In this document: one piece after another, positions 1-5,476 of the stretch
Position numbering within the stretch: the first letter of the stretch is position 1
Layout: every line of letters begins with the position of its first letter
DNA from: an uncultured Cloacibacillus sp.
GTDB taxonomy: Bacteria > Synergistota > Synergistia > Synergistales > Synergistaceae
Length of the DNA stretch: 9,122 bases
Reading direction: 5' to 3'
NCBI GenBank assembly: GCA_900545755.1
Contig: URAG01000084.1
Span: 1 to 9,122, forward strand
Notes under the pieces: model-generated
Seen by the model: the letters and a program-made list of their open reading frames with translations, nothing else
The model's database searches: none
What the model was told of the DNA's origin: nothing
Translations under genes and position numbers: made by a program

Positions 1-55
1 AGCCCTCCTTGTACTATTTTATACGTTACTGTACTGGAGGGCTTCTTTATTTGTC
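1..55. terminator. Hairpin terminator downstream of dut, possibly bidirectional
   Basis: AGCCCTCC (1-8) pairs perfectly with GGAGGGCT (36-43), and the stem is extended inward by GTAC/GTAC (11-14 with 31-34). On the plus strand the hairpin is followed by the T-rich run TTCTTTATTTG. Read on the minus strand it lies about 80 bases past the dut stop, preceded by an A-rich stretch; any T-tract on that side is outside the window. It may therefore end the rpsO-pnp-dut transcript, a plus-strand gene left of the window, or both. Confidence 0.7.
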
Positions 56-121
56 TAAATTTTAGGGCTCAGATCATTTTTTGCCGGGGGCTTGCTCGTT
101 TTCAGGATTTTGTGCTGGGCG

Positions 122-559
122 TTACTTCTTCCCCGTGCTGCCGAAGCCGCCTTCGGCCCTTGCGGTTTCGCCCAGTTCGTCGACTATTTCAAGTTCGGCT
201 TTTGTGACCGGGGCGAAGACCATTTGCGCTATGCGGTCGCCGGGCTCTATGATAAAGTCCTCTTCGCCGAGATTTATCAGGATTACGCGGATTTCGCCGC
301 GGTAGTCGGAGTCTATGGTGCCGGGCGCGTTGAGGACGGTTACGCCGTGTTTGAAGGCGAGGCCGCTGCGCGGACGTACCTGGGCTTCGTAGCCCTCGGG
401 CAGCTCTATATATATGCCAGTACCGACTATGCCGCGCTTTCCGGCTTTTATGACGGCGGCTTCGCTGGCGCGTAGGTCCATGCCGGAGGCTCCGGCGGTG
501 GCGTATGAGGGCGGCGTTACGCCGCCCTCTGCTTTCAACTTAACTTTTATTACATCCAT
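122..559 (-). CDS. dut: dUTP diphosphatase (dUTPase)
   Basis: Hydrolyses dUTP to dUMP and pyrophosphate in the cytosol, keeping uracil out of DNA and supplying dUMP for thymidylate synthesis. The 145-residue product is the usual length for the homotrimeric family, and all five motifs are visible in order: [10 protein letters not shown] (about 22-31), PRSGLAFK (63-70), [10 protein letters not shown] (80-89, with D83 the expected water-activating aspartate), [10 protein letters not shown] (106-115) and the glycine-rich C-terminal arm [11 protein letters not shown] (134-144) that closes over the nucleotide. Its ATG shares one base with the pnp stop (TAATG) and has only a weak ribosome site of its own, so translation is probably coupled to pnp. 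It is the last gene of the minus-strand rpsO-pnp-dut block. No key residue appears to be missing. Confidence 0.96.
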   Translation of the reverse strand: MDVIKVKLKAEGGVTPPSYATAGASGMDLRASEAAVIKAGKRGIVGTGIYIELPEGYEAQVRPRSGLAFKHGVTVLNAPGTIDSDYRGEIRVILINLGEEDFIIEPGDRIAQMVFAPVTKAELEIVDELGETARAEGGFGSTGKK

Positions 560-1581
560 TAGTTTTTGCGCTCGCGCTCAAAGCGGCGCGCGGGACGGTG
601 CGGCTTTTCTTCAAAGTCGTCTGCTTCGCGTCTCTGGTCGCGCTCGCGGCGTTCGCCTCTGTCGCGGTCACGGTCGCGCCCGCCCCTGTCGCGATCGCGT
701 CCGCCTTCGCGGCGCTCTCCGCCGCCGCGCGGGAATTGCGAATAGCGCTCCTCGCGCGCCTTCTCGACGGGTATCTGGTCGCGGAACTCCGGCTCAAGCG
801 CGAGCTCGTCGAGCTTGTCGAGCAATTTTTTACGGCTGAGGTTGATGCGGTGCATGTCGTCTATCTCCTTGACGGTGACGAGCACCTTGTCGCCTATCTC
901 GAATGCGTCCTCGACGGAAGGAACGCGGTAGTTGCTTATCTCGCTGACGTGTAGCAGCCCTTCCTTGCCGGGCAGCACTTCGATGAATACGCCGAAGGTA
1001 AGCATCCTCGTGACAGTGCCTACGAAGGTCTCCCCCGCCTCCACTTCGCGGACGAGGTCTTTGATTATCTTGACGGCCATAGCCGCGGATTCTTCGTTGA
1101 CGGCTGCGACGCTGACCTTGCCGCTGTCTTCGACGTCGATTTTTGCGCCGGTCTGCTGGACTATGCCGCGTATTGTCTTTCCGCCTGAGCCGATGACGTC
1201 GCGGATTTTCTCCGGGTCGATGTTAAATGTAACGATCTTCGGAGCGGTCGGCGCAAGCTCGGGACGCGGCTCTGATATGACGGAGTCCATTATGTCTAGT
1301 ATCTGGTAGCGGCCTTTCTTCGCCTGCGCAAGCGCCTGCGTCAGTATCTCGCGGGTGATGCCGCCGGCCTTGTTGTCCATCTGGAGCGCGGTCACGCCGT
1401 CGCGCGTGCCGGCGACCTTAAAATCCATGTCTCCATAATGGTCTTCAAGACCCTGTATGTCGGTGAGGATGCAGACCTGTCCCTTGTCGGCGATGAGCCC
1501 CATCGCTATGCCGGCGACGGCCTTTTTGATTGGGACGCCCGCCGCCATCATCGCAAGGCTTCCGCTGCATACCGATGCCAT
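559..1581 (-). CDS. pnp: PNPase C-terminal part (catalytic end, KH and S1 RNA-binding domains, charged tail)
   Basis: This 340-residue frame opens at an internal ATG (1581) that has no ribosome site and is really the middle of PNPase. It carries the catalytic segment [12 protein letters not shown], in which D47, D53 and K55 correspond by eye to E. coli PNPase D486, D492 and K494. A KH domain follows at about 118-177 with the GxxG loop in IGSGGKTI, then an S1 domain at about 183-252 ([20 protein letters not shown] to INLSRKK). Beyond residue 260 comes an 80-residue extension rich in Arg, Asp, Gly and Glu, with RDRD-type repeats at about 294-310, which is longer than the usual PNPase tail. The stop overlaps the dut ATG. 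Unless the frame break is an artefact, this part would not be translated efficiently on its own. Confidence 0.9.
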   Translation of the reverse strand: MASVCSGSLAMMAAGVPIKKAVAGIAMGLIADKGQVCILTDIQGLEDHYGDMDFKVAGTRDGVTALQMDNKAGGITREILTQALAQAKKGRYQILDIMDSVISEPRPELAPTAPKIVTFNIDPEKIRDVIGSGGKTIRGIVQQTGAKIDVEDSGKVSVAAVNEESAAMAVKIIKDLVREVEAGETFVGTVTRMLTFGVFIEVLPGKEGLLHVSEISNYRVPSVEDAFEIGDKVLVTVKEIDDMHRINLSRKKLLDKLDELALEPEFRDQIPVEKAREERYSQFPRGGGERREGGRDRDRGGRDRDRDRGERRERDQRREADDFEEKPHRPARRFERERKN

Positions 1582-2894
1582 GGAGCTGAGCCGTTGGATT
1601 CGAGTATGTCGGATACCTGGCGCACGACGTAGGGGAAGGACTCTTCCTCGGGGAATACGGCGCGCAGCGCGCGCTCAGCTAGGGCGCCGTGCCCTATTTC
1701 GCGCCGCCCGGGGCCGCGCATAGGGCGCACTTCGCCGACGGAATATGGCGGGAAGTTGTAGTGAAGGATGAAGCGTTTCGAAGGCTCGTCAAGCTTGAGG
1801 CCGTCCATGACCTGATCGTCGGTGCCCATCATACCGAGGGTAGTGACGCCGAGCGACTGCGTCTCGCCGCGCGTGAAGAGCGCCGAGCCGTGGGTCATCG
1901 GCAGTATGTCCACTTCGCAGGTTATCGGGCGAAGCTGGTCCATCGCGCGTCCGTCGGCGCGCTTTTTGTCGACGAGGAGCAGGCGGCGCACGGCCTTCTT
2001 GACCATTTCGTCCATCACGGACGCGATATATTTCGCGGAGTCTGGATAGCTCTCGGCGAAGAAGTCTTCAGCCTTCTGCTGCGCCGCCGCGATAGCCGCG
2101 CCGCGCGGCTGCTTCTGGTTTATCTGCACCGCTTCGTAGATTTCATCGGTGAGGTTGTCACGCATCCAATTATCGATTTCTTCAAGAACTTCGGGGGCTG
2201 GTAGCTGCGCTTTGGGCTTGCCTATCTCGGCGACTACTTCGTCGATGAAGTCCATTATCTTGCCTATGGCCTCGTTCGCAAGTTCCATAGCGTCGACGAG
2301 CAGCTCTTCTGAGACCTCTTTGGCTCCGGCCTCGACCATCGTGATGCCGCCGCGGTGTCCGGCGACCGTGAGGTCAAGAGTGCTGTTCGGAAGGTCCTTC
2401 TCATCCGGGTTGACGACGAGCTTTCCGTCGATGCAGCCGATGCGGACCGCGCCTATCGGGCCGTTCCACGGGATGTCGGATATAGCGAGCGCGAGCGACG
2501 CGCCGTTGATGCCGAGGATGTTCGCGGGGTTTTTCTGGTCGACGGACATTACAGTCGCGACGACGTGTACGTCGTGGCGCATCCATTCAGGGAAGAGCGA
2601 GCGGATGGAGCGGTCGATCATGCGTCCGCTGAGTATAGCGGACTCGGACGGGCGGCCCTCGCGTTTAATGAAGCCGCCGGGCACCTTGCCCGCAGCGTAG
2701 TAGCGCTCCTCGTAGTCGACGAGCAGCGGGAAGAAGTCGAGGCCCTCGCGCGCCTTCTCGGCAAGCACCGTCGTCACGAGTATCACCGTGTCGCCGTGTC
2801 TCGCAAGCACCGCCGCGTTGGCCTGTTTCGCCACACGTCCGATTTCGAATGACAATTTCTTGCCATAGAAATCAAGTTCGTAGATTTTCTTCAA
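1548..2894 (-). CDS. pnp: PNPase N-terminal part (two RNase PH-like domains, the second truncated by the frameshift)
   Basis: As written this frame encodes 448 residues, of which about 436 are PNPase and the last dozen are out-of-frame. It holds the first RNase PH-like domain (about 10-145), the helical linker (about 150-300) and most of the second, catalytic RNase PH-like domain. Family signatures visible include the segment from VDYEERYYAAGK through GGFIKREGRPSE (59-84), SRS-type RMIDRSIRSLFP (91-102), the FTRGETQ loop (340-346), GRREIGHGALAERAL (397-411) and SDILESNGS (428-436). The start is a TTG at 2894, chosen because a strong AGGAGG site lies about 7 bases upstream and the protein begins as expected (MKKIYELDFYGKKL). 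I found no convincing promoter between the rpsO terminator and this start, so read-through from rpsO is likely. If the frameshift is real, this fragment lacks the catalytic aspartates. Confidence 0.9.
   Translation of the reverse strand: MKKIYELDFYGKKLSFEIGRVAKQANAAVLARHGDTVILVTTVLAEKAREGLDFFPLLVDYEERYYAAGKVPGGFIKREGRPSESAILSGRMIDRSIRSLFPEWMRHDVHVVATVMSVDQKNPANILGINGASLALAISDIPWNGPIGAVRIGCIDGKLVVNPDEKDLPNSTLDLTVAGHRGGITMVEAGAKEVSEELLVDAMELANEAIGKIMDFIDEVVAEIGKPKAQLPAPEVLEEIDNWMRDNLTDEIYEAVQINQKQPRGAAIAAAQQKAEDFFAESYPDSAKYIASVMDEMVKKAVRRLLLVDKKRADGRAMDQLRPITCEVDILPMTHGSALFTRGETQSLGVTTLGMMGTDDQVMDGLKLDEPSKRFILHYNFPPYSVGEVRPMRGPGRREIGHGALAERALRAVFPEEESFPYVVRQVSDILESNGSAPWHRYAAEALR
1579..1591 (-). 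other. Frameshift site in pnp (apparent loss of one base)
   Basis: On the minus strand the bases read GGCTCAGCTCCATGG where the conserved protein requires codons for Gly-Ser-Ser-Ser-Met. Restoring one A (a T next to plus-strand position 1587) gives TCA AGC TCC ATG and joins the two frames exactly. The lost residue position is in the phosphate-binding serine cluster of the second RNase PH-like domain. Confidence 0.85.
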
Positions 2895-2940
2895 GGTTAT
2901 TCCTCCTACCTATTATCATCACGATAAGAAGGATAACACA

Positions 2941-2980
2941 AAATAATAAAAAATGGCGAAAGGGAGAGCCCTTTCGCCAT
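2941..2980 (-). terminator. rpsO terminator/attenuator between rpsO and pnp
   Basis: ATGGCGAAAGGG (2953-2964) and CCCTTTCGCCAT (2969-2980) form a perfect 12-bp stem with a 4-base loop. Read on the minus strand it is followed at once by TTTTTATTATTT. It lies 26 bases past the rpsO stop and about 45 bases before pnp. It should end most rpsO transcripts while some read through into pnp, an arrangement known for rpsO-pnp operons in other bacteria. A stem of this kind is also a plausible RNase III target. Confidence 0.92.
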
Positions 2981-3006
2981 GAAATATGCGAAAAAATCGC
3001 GTGGAA

Positions 3007-3273
3007 TTAGTGGCGGAGTCCGAGGCGCTGGATGAGCGTCTGGTAGCGTCCGAAGTCCTTGTTCCTGAGGTACTGGAGCAGGCGGCGGCGCTTGCCTACC
3101 ATGATGAGGAGTCCGCGGCGGCTGTGGAAGTCCTTCTTATGCACTTTCATGTGCTCGGTGAGCTCGCGAATGCGCGCAGTGAGTATGGCAACCTGGACTT
3201 CCGTCGAGCCGGTGTCCGCCTCGTGCGTTTTGTACTCTTCGATGATCGACTGTTTCTTATCCTTCTCTATCAT
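3007..3273 (-). CDS. rpsO: 30S ribosomal protein S15
   Basis: Primary 16S-rRNA-binding protein that nucleates the central domain (platform) of the small subunit. The 88-residue product has the S15 signatures [18 protein letters not shown] (about 18-35), [23 protein letters not shown] (41-63, the rRNA-contacting loop and helix) and the C-terminal [12 protein letters not shown]. The ATG at 3273 is preferred over the in-frame GTG at 3282, because GGAG ends 8 bases before the ATG and gives the family's usual length of about 88-89; the GTG would sit almost on the ribosome site. It is the first gene of the rpsO-pnp-dut block, with its own terminator downstream. In several bacteria S15 represses its own mRNA by binding the leader, and the leader here can fold (see the leader entry). 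Confidence 0.97.
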   Translation of the reverse strand: MIEKDKKQSIIEEYKTHEADTGSTEVQVAILTARIRELTEHMKVHKKDFHSRRGLLIMVGKRRRLLQYLRNKDFGRYQTLIQRLGLRH

Positions 3274-3360
3274 ACCTATCACTCCGTTCCGGGCCTTGCT
3301 CTGCCCATATTTCCCCCAACTCAGGCATGTTGTGACGACGCATGTCCGTGTAGGAGGCCT
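3274..3360 (-). promoter_or_regulatory. rpsO 5' leader, possible S15 autoregulatory element
   Basis: If the candidate promoter at 3366-3395 is used, the rpsO mRNA has a leader of about 85 bases. On the minus strand TTCAGGC near its 5' end can pair with GCCTGAG about 30 bases later, enclosing two copies of ACATGC. S15 is known to bind structured leaders of its own mRNA in other bacteria, but the folds are not conserved in sequence. Nothing here identifies a specific known class. Confidence 0.3.
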
Positions 3361-3365
3361 GAAGT

Positions 3366-3395
3366 ATATTACCAGAAAGATGCAGTTTCTGGCAA
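3366..3395 (-). promoter_or_regulatory. Candidate sigma70-type promoter of rpsO with a palindromic spacer
   Basis: On the minus strand TTGCCA (plus 3390-3395; 5 of 6 to consensus) and TAATAT (plus 3366-3371; 4 of 6) are separated by 18 bases. The spacer and part of the -35 contain the inverted repeat CCAGAAA-N7-TTTCTGG (3372-3392), which could be an operator. Transcription would begin near 3359. Confidence 0.4.
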
Positions 3396-3460
3396 GCCTC
3401 GCGGCGTTCTGTTATGGGACCTAACCTTCTCTTGCTATTTTACTGCTTCAAAAACAAGCA

Positions 3461-3486
3461 GAAGCGGCAGCTGCGCGCCGTTTTTT
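3461..3486 (+). terminator. Weak terminator-like hairpin with T6 tract, no gene upstream
   Basis: On the plus strand GAAGCGGC can pair with GCCGTTTT (4 GC pairs extended by A-T and G-T pairs), followed by six T. It sits in the rpsO/pgsA divergent region with no plus-strand gene before it. Just upstream is another perfect hairpin, CTGCTT-N7-AAGCAG (3443-3461). It might end a short plus-strand transcript antisense to the rpsO upstream region, or may be chance. Confidence 0.25.
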
Positions 3487-3516
3487 ATGCAAAAATCGCC
3501 TCTTTTATGATATAAA
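3483..3516 (+). promoter_or_regulatory. Candidate pgsA promoter
   Basis: TATGAT (3506-3511) overlaps TATAAA (3511-3516) and is the best -10 upstream of pgsA. The matching -35 position (about 3483-3488) is T-rich but a poor match. The transcript would have a leader of about 55-60 bases carrying a strong GC hairpin. Confidence 0.35.
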
Positions 3517-3535
3517 TATCGCAGTGCAAAAATAG

Positions 3536-3557
3536 GCGCGGCGCGACGCCGCCGCGC
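3536..3557 (+). promoter_or_regulatory. GC hairpin in the pgsA leader
   Basis: GCGCGGCG (3536-3543) and CGCCGCGC (3550-3557) form a perfect 8-bp stem with a 6-base loop. It ends 7 bases before the GGAGGA ribosome site (3565-3570). There is no T-tract, so it is not a terminator. It could affect mRNA stability or ribosome access. Confidence 0.45.
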
Positions 3558-3576
3558 GAGCAACGGAGGAATGGAA

Positions 3577-4125
3577 ATGCCGTCGTCGCCGTGGAATCTG
3601 CCTAACATGCTGAGCCTTTTCAGAGTGATACTGGTTCCCGTCATACTCGTCTTCTTAACGCTGCGCGGACAGCTGGGCTATATAATGGGGCTGAACGTCG
3701 GGGACTGCATCGCCGCCGCCGTATTCATTATCGCGTCCATAACGGACGCCGTCGACGGCTACATCGCGCGTAAGCGCAACATCGTCACCAACCTCGGCAA
3801 GTTCATCGACCCGCTCGCAGACAAAATACTCGTTATCGCCGTGCTGACGGCGCTGGTCGAGCTGCACCGCTTCCCTGCGTGGATGGTCGTAGTGATAATT
3901 TCGCGAGAGTTCATCGTATCGGGACTCCGTATGGTCGCAGCCTCCGAGGGCGTCGTCATAGCGGCCTCGAAGGGCGGGAAACTTAAAACCGTGACGCAGA
4001 TAATAGGGATAATACTTCTGCTTTTCAGCATCCCGGGCGCGATGGCGGTTATGTGGCTCGCCGTCATTCTCACCGTCTGGTCCGGCATAGAATATATCCA
4101 CAATAGTATGGATCTGCTGAGCTGA
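3577..4125 (+). CDS. pgsA: CDP-diacylglycerol-glycerol-3-phosphate 3-phosphatidyltransferase
   Basis: Membrane enzyme that condenses CDP-diacylglycerol with sn-glycerol 3-phosphate to phosphatidylglycerophosphate, the committed step to phosphatidylglycerol. The CDP-alcohol phosphotransferase motif is complete: D57, D60-G61, A64-R65, G74, D78 and D82 (DAVDGYIARKRN then LGKFIDPLADK). Four or more hydrophobic segments surround it, and the length of 182 residues is typical. I start at ATG 3577 because GGAGGA (3565-3570) sits 7 bases upstream; the earlier in-frame ATG at 3571 directly abuts that site. The N-terminal NLPNMLSLFRVILVP is characteristic of PgsA rather than other family members. It has its own terminator at 4160-4193. 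PlsY, which also consumes glycerol 3-phosphate, lies nearby on the other strand. Confidence 0.95.
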   Translation: MPSSPWNLPNMLSLFRVILVPVILVFLTLRGQLGYIMGLNVGDCIAAAVFIIASITDAVDGYIARKRNIVTNLGKFIDPLADKILVIAVLTALVELHRFPAWMVVVIISREFIVSGLRMVAASEGVVIAASKGGKLKTVTQIIGIILLLFSIPGAMAVMWLAVILTVWSGIEYIHNSMDLLS

Positions 4126-4159
4126 CTGAGATTCAGAAAAGTCAACGCGACACAAAGGC

Positions 4160-4193
4160 AGCCGTCCACGCACAAGGCGCGGGCGGCTTTTTT
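4160..4193 (+). terminator. pgsA terminator
   Basis: AGCCGTCC (4160-4167) pairs with GGGCGGCT (4181-4188) with one G-T pair. An inner CGC/GCG pairing closes a 5-base loop, and a T6 run follows (4188-4193). It lies 34 bases after the pgsA stop. Confidence 0.9.
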
Positions 4194-4216
4194 CGTAGGA
4201 CATCGGAGAGGCTGTC

Positions 4217-4690
4217 GTGCATAGTGCCGTCAGAGAGATAAAAGAAGAGGAATACATCCTGCTTGAAGATTTTCTATATGAGGCTATTTTCATACCGGAG
4301 GGGACGCCGGCGCCGCCGAGGTCAGTCGTTTCGCTGCCGGAGCTGCGCGTCTATGTCGGCGGCTTCGGATCACGTAAGGACGATACTGGGATGGTCGCTG
4401 AAGTTGACGGCGCCGTCGTAGGCGCGATATGGGCGCGCGTTATGAACGACTACGGGCACATAGAAGGCGAAACGCCGTCGCTCGCCGTCTCTCTTTACAA
4501 GGAATACCGCGGACACGGCATAGGCACTGCGCTGCTGCGCGCAATGCTCGACCTTCTGAAACGCAAAGGATACAGGCGGGTATCGCTCTCCGTCCAAAAG
4601 GCGAACTACGCGCTTAAAATGTACGAGAAAGCGGGATTCGAGGTCGTTGACGAAAACGAAGAAGAATACATAATGCTCCGCCGCCTCTGA
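4217..4690 (+). CDS. GNAT-family N-acetyltransferase, substrate unknown
   Basis: The 157-residue protein has the single-domain GCN5-related acetyltransferase layout, expected to move an acetyl group from acetyl-CoA to an amine. Visible are the beta-strand with MVAEVDGAVVGAIWARV (59-75), the pyrophosphate-binding motif A in SLYKEYRGHGIGTALLRAML (92-111; RGHGIG is the R/QxxGxG/A loop) and motif B in VSLSVQKANYALKMYEKAGFEVV (122-144), with the tyrosine often used as general acid. The start is GTG 4217, with GGAG 8 bases upstream. It follows the pgsA terminator by 24 bases and converges on plsY with a 34-base gap, so it may depend on read-through or a weak promoter. The sequence does not tell whether the acceptor is a protein N-terminus, an amino acid or a small amine. 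I see no anchor or extra domain. Confidence 0.88.
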   Translation: MHSAVREIKEEEYILLEDFLYEAIFIPEGTPAPPRSVVSLPELRVYVGGFGSRKDDTGMVAEVDGAVVGAIWARVMNDYGHIEGETPSLAVSLYKEYRGHGIGTALLRAMLDLLKRKGYRRVSLSVQKANYALKMYEKAGFEVVDENEEEYIMLRRL

Positions 4691-4724
4691 CGGCTGCGGC
4701 CTCATGCCGTGCCGCCTGGAAGTT

Positions 4725-5318
4725 TTACGACTTCACCTTAGACTCAGTTCCCTTCATAAGCCGGTCGATGTTTGAGCGGTGACGCCACGACGAGAGACAG
4801 GCGAGGAAGAGCGCCGCCGCGGCGTAGGGCTTAGGCATCCCCCATAGATAGGTGAATAGCGCGGCGGCGAAGAGCCCCGCAAGCGAGGCCACAGAGACGT
4901 ATTTGGTGAAGCGCATGACGGCGTACCAGACGAGGCCGCCGAGAATTGCAGGCCACGGCGTGAAGAAATCGAAGAATCCTATTACGCCGAAGGTAGTCGC
5001 GACGCCCTTGCCGCCCTTGAAACCGAGCCATACTGGATAATTGTGGCCGAGGACGGCACAGACTCCTGTGAGCGCGAGAAGCGAAGGCGACGAGACGAAT
5101 AACGATGCCGCAAGCACCGCGAGGCCGCCTTTGAGCATATCGAAGACGGCGACAGCGACGGCCCATTTCTTACCCATGAGGCGGCCCACGTTCGTCGCGC
5201 CGATGTTGCCTGAGCCGAAGGAGCGGATGTCCGCGCCGCCGGCGTATTTCGCTACGAGGAAGCCGGTCGGGCATGAGCCCGCGAGATAACCGAAAATTGC
5301 GCATATAATAGGAGACAT
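4725..5318 (-). CDS. plsY: Acyl-phosphate:glycerol-3-phosphate acyltransferase PlsY
   Basis: Integral membrane enzyme that transfers an acyl group from acyl-phosphate (made by PlsX) to glycerol 3-phosphate, giving lysophosphatidate, the first step of bacterial phospholipid synthesis. The 197 residues carry the three conserved motifs: SGNIGATNVGR (36-46), GHNYPVWLGFKGGKGVAT (91-108, the glycine-rich glycerol-3-phosphate/phosphate loop) and the C-terminal WRHRSNIDRLMKGTE (178-192). About five hydrophobic segments are interspersed, and length and order match the family. The start at ATG 5318 is preceded by a modest GGGTGA site. A near-consensus promoter (5368-5396) lies about 50 bases upstream, so the gene appears independently transcribed despite lying downstream of the symporter, which has its own terminator. 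Its product feeds the pathway in which PgsA acts later. Confidence 0.96.
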   Translation of the reverse strand: MSPIICAIFGYLAGSCPTGFLVAKYAGGADIRSFGSGNIGATNVGRLMGKKWAVAVAVFDMLKGGLAVLAASLFVSSPSLLALTGVCAVLGHNYPVWLGFKGGKGVATTFGVIGFFDFFTPWPAILGGLVWYAVMRFTKYVSVASLAGLFAAALFTYLWGMPKPYAAAALFLACLSSWRHRSNIDRLMKGTESKVKS

Positions 5319-5367
5319 ATTATCACCCGCATAAAATAAAAAAATAAAGACGGCGCAAGCCTAGCCG

Positions 5368-5396
5368 ATTGTACGACGCGCGCGGGCGCGCGTCAA
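5368..5396 (-). promoter_or_regulatory. Sigma70-type promoter of plsY with a CG palindrome filling the spacer
   Basis: On the minus strand TTGACG (plus 5391-5396; 5 of 6) and TACAAT (plus 5368-5373; 5 of 6) are exactly 17 bases apart, placing the start site about 40 bases before the plsY ATG. The spacer plus most of the -35 is a perfect inverted repeat, GACGCGCGC-GG-GCGCGCGTC (5375-5394), which may be a protein-binding site. Confidence 0.7.
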
Positions 5397-5407
5397 ATCC
5401 GCGCACG

Positions 5408-5438
5408 AAAAAGCGGGAGCGCGCAAAGCGGCCCCCGC
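5408..5438 (-). terminator. Terminator of the symporter gene
   Basis: On the minus strand GCGGGGGC (plus 5431-5438) pairs with GCTCCCGC (plus 5413-5420), with one G-T pair and an inner CGC/GCG pairing, and is followed by TTTTT (plus 5408-5412). It lies about 38 bases past the symporter stop and just upstream of the plsY promoter, so it insulates plsY. Confidence 0.88.
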
Positions 5439-5476
5439 AGTCGTTCGTTATGCCGTTCTTGTAAAGCTAGGCGAAG

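Larger units (their letters stand above)
559..2894 (-). pseudogene. pnp: pnp, polynucleotide phosphorylase, interrupted by a one-base frameshift
   Basis: The whole span encodes one PNPase, the trimeric phosphorolytic 3'-5' exoribonuclease of RNA turnover. The reading frame breaks near 1587. The upstream frame reads SDILESNGS and then turns to nonsense, while [12 protein letters not shown] resumes in another frame at 1581. Adding one base (TCAGCTCC restored to TCAAGCTCC on the minus strand) gives SNGSSSMASVC, the family consensus, and a 778-residue protein, somewhat longer than the usual roughly 700-750 because of a charged tail. Both halves are otherwise conserved with no other lesion, so this is either a very recent mutation or a sequencing/assembly error in a functional gene. 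No slippery run suggests programmed frameshifting. It follows rpsO and overlaps dut by one base. The two halves are described separately. Confidence 0.85.

Noticed and set aside
622..726. Short tandem repeat or CRISPR-like array in the pnp 3' end
   Set aside because: The repetition follows codons for an Arg/Asp-rich protein tail. Units are irregular and there are no spacers.
1579..1591. Programmed ribosomal frameshifting in pnp
   Set aside because: There is no slippery heptamer, homopolymer or obvious stimulatory structure, and PNPase is not known to be recoded. A one-base deletion explains the data exactly.
1689..2852. Several plus-strand frames of 160-180 codons across pnp
   Set aside because: They are antisense shadows of pnp with low-complexity composition. 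Each lacks a ribosome site and family motifs.
2912..2941. Possible pnp promoter (TTGTGT, 18 bases, GATAAT on the minus strand)
   Set aside because: The -35 is poor, and the implied start site would fall on the pnp ribosome site itself, leaving almost no leader. Read-through from rpsO is more likely.
4691..4724. Bidirectional terminator between the converging GNAT gene and plsY
   Set aside because: Short GC stems (GCGGC/GCCGC or ACGGC/GCCGT) are possible, but no T-tract follows on either strand.
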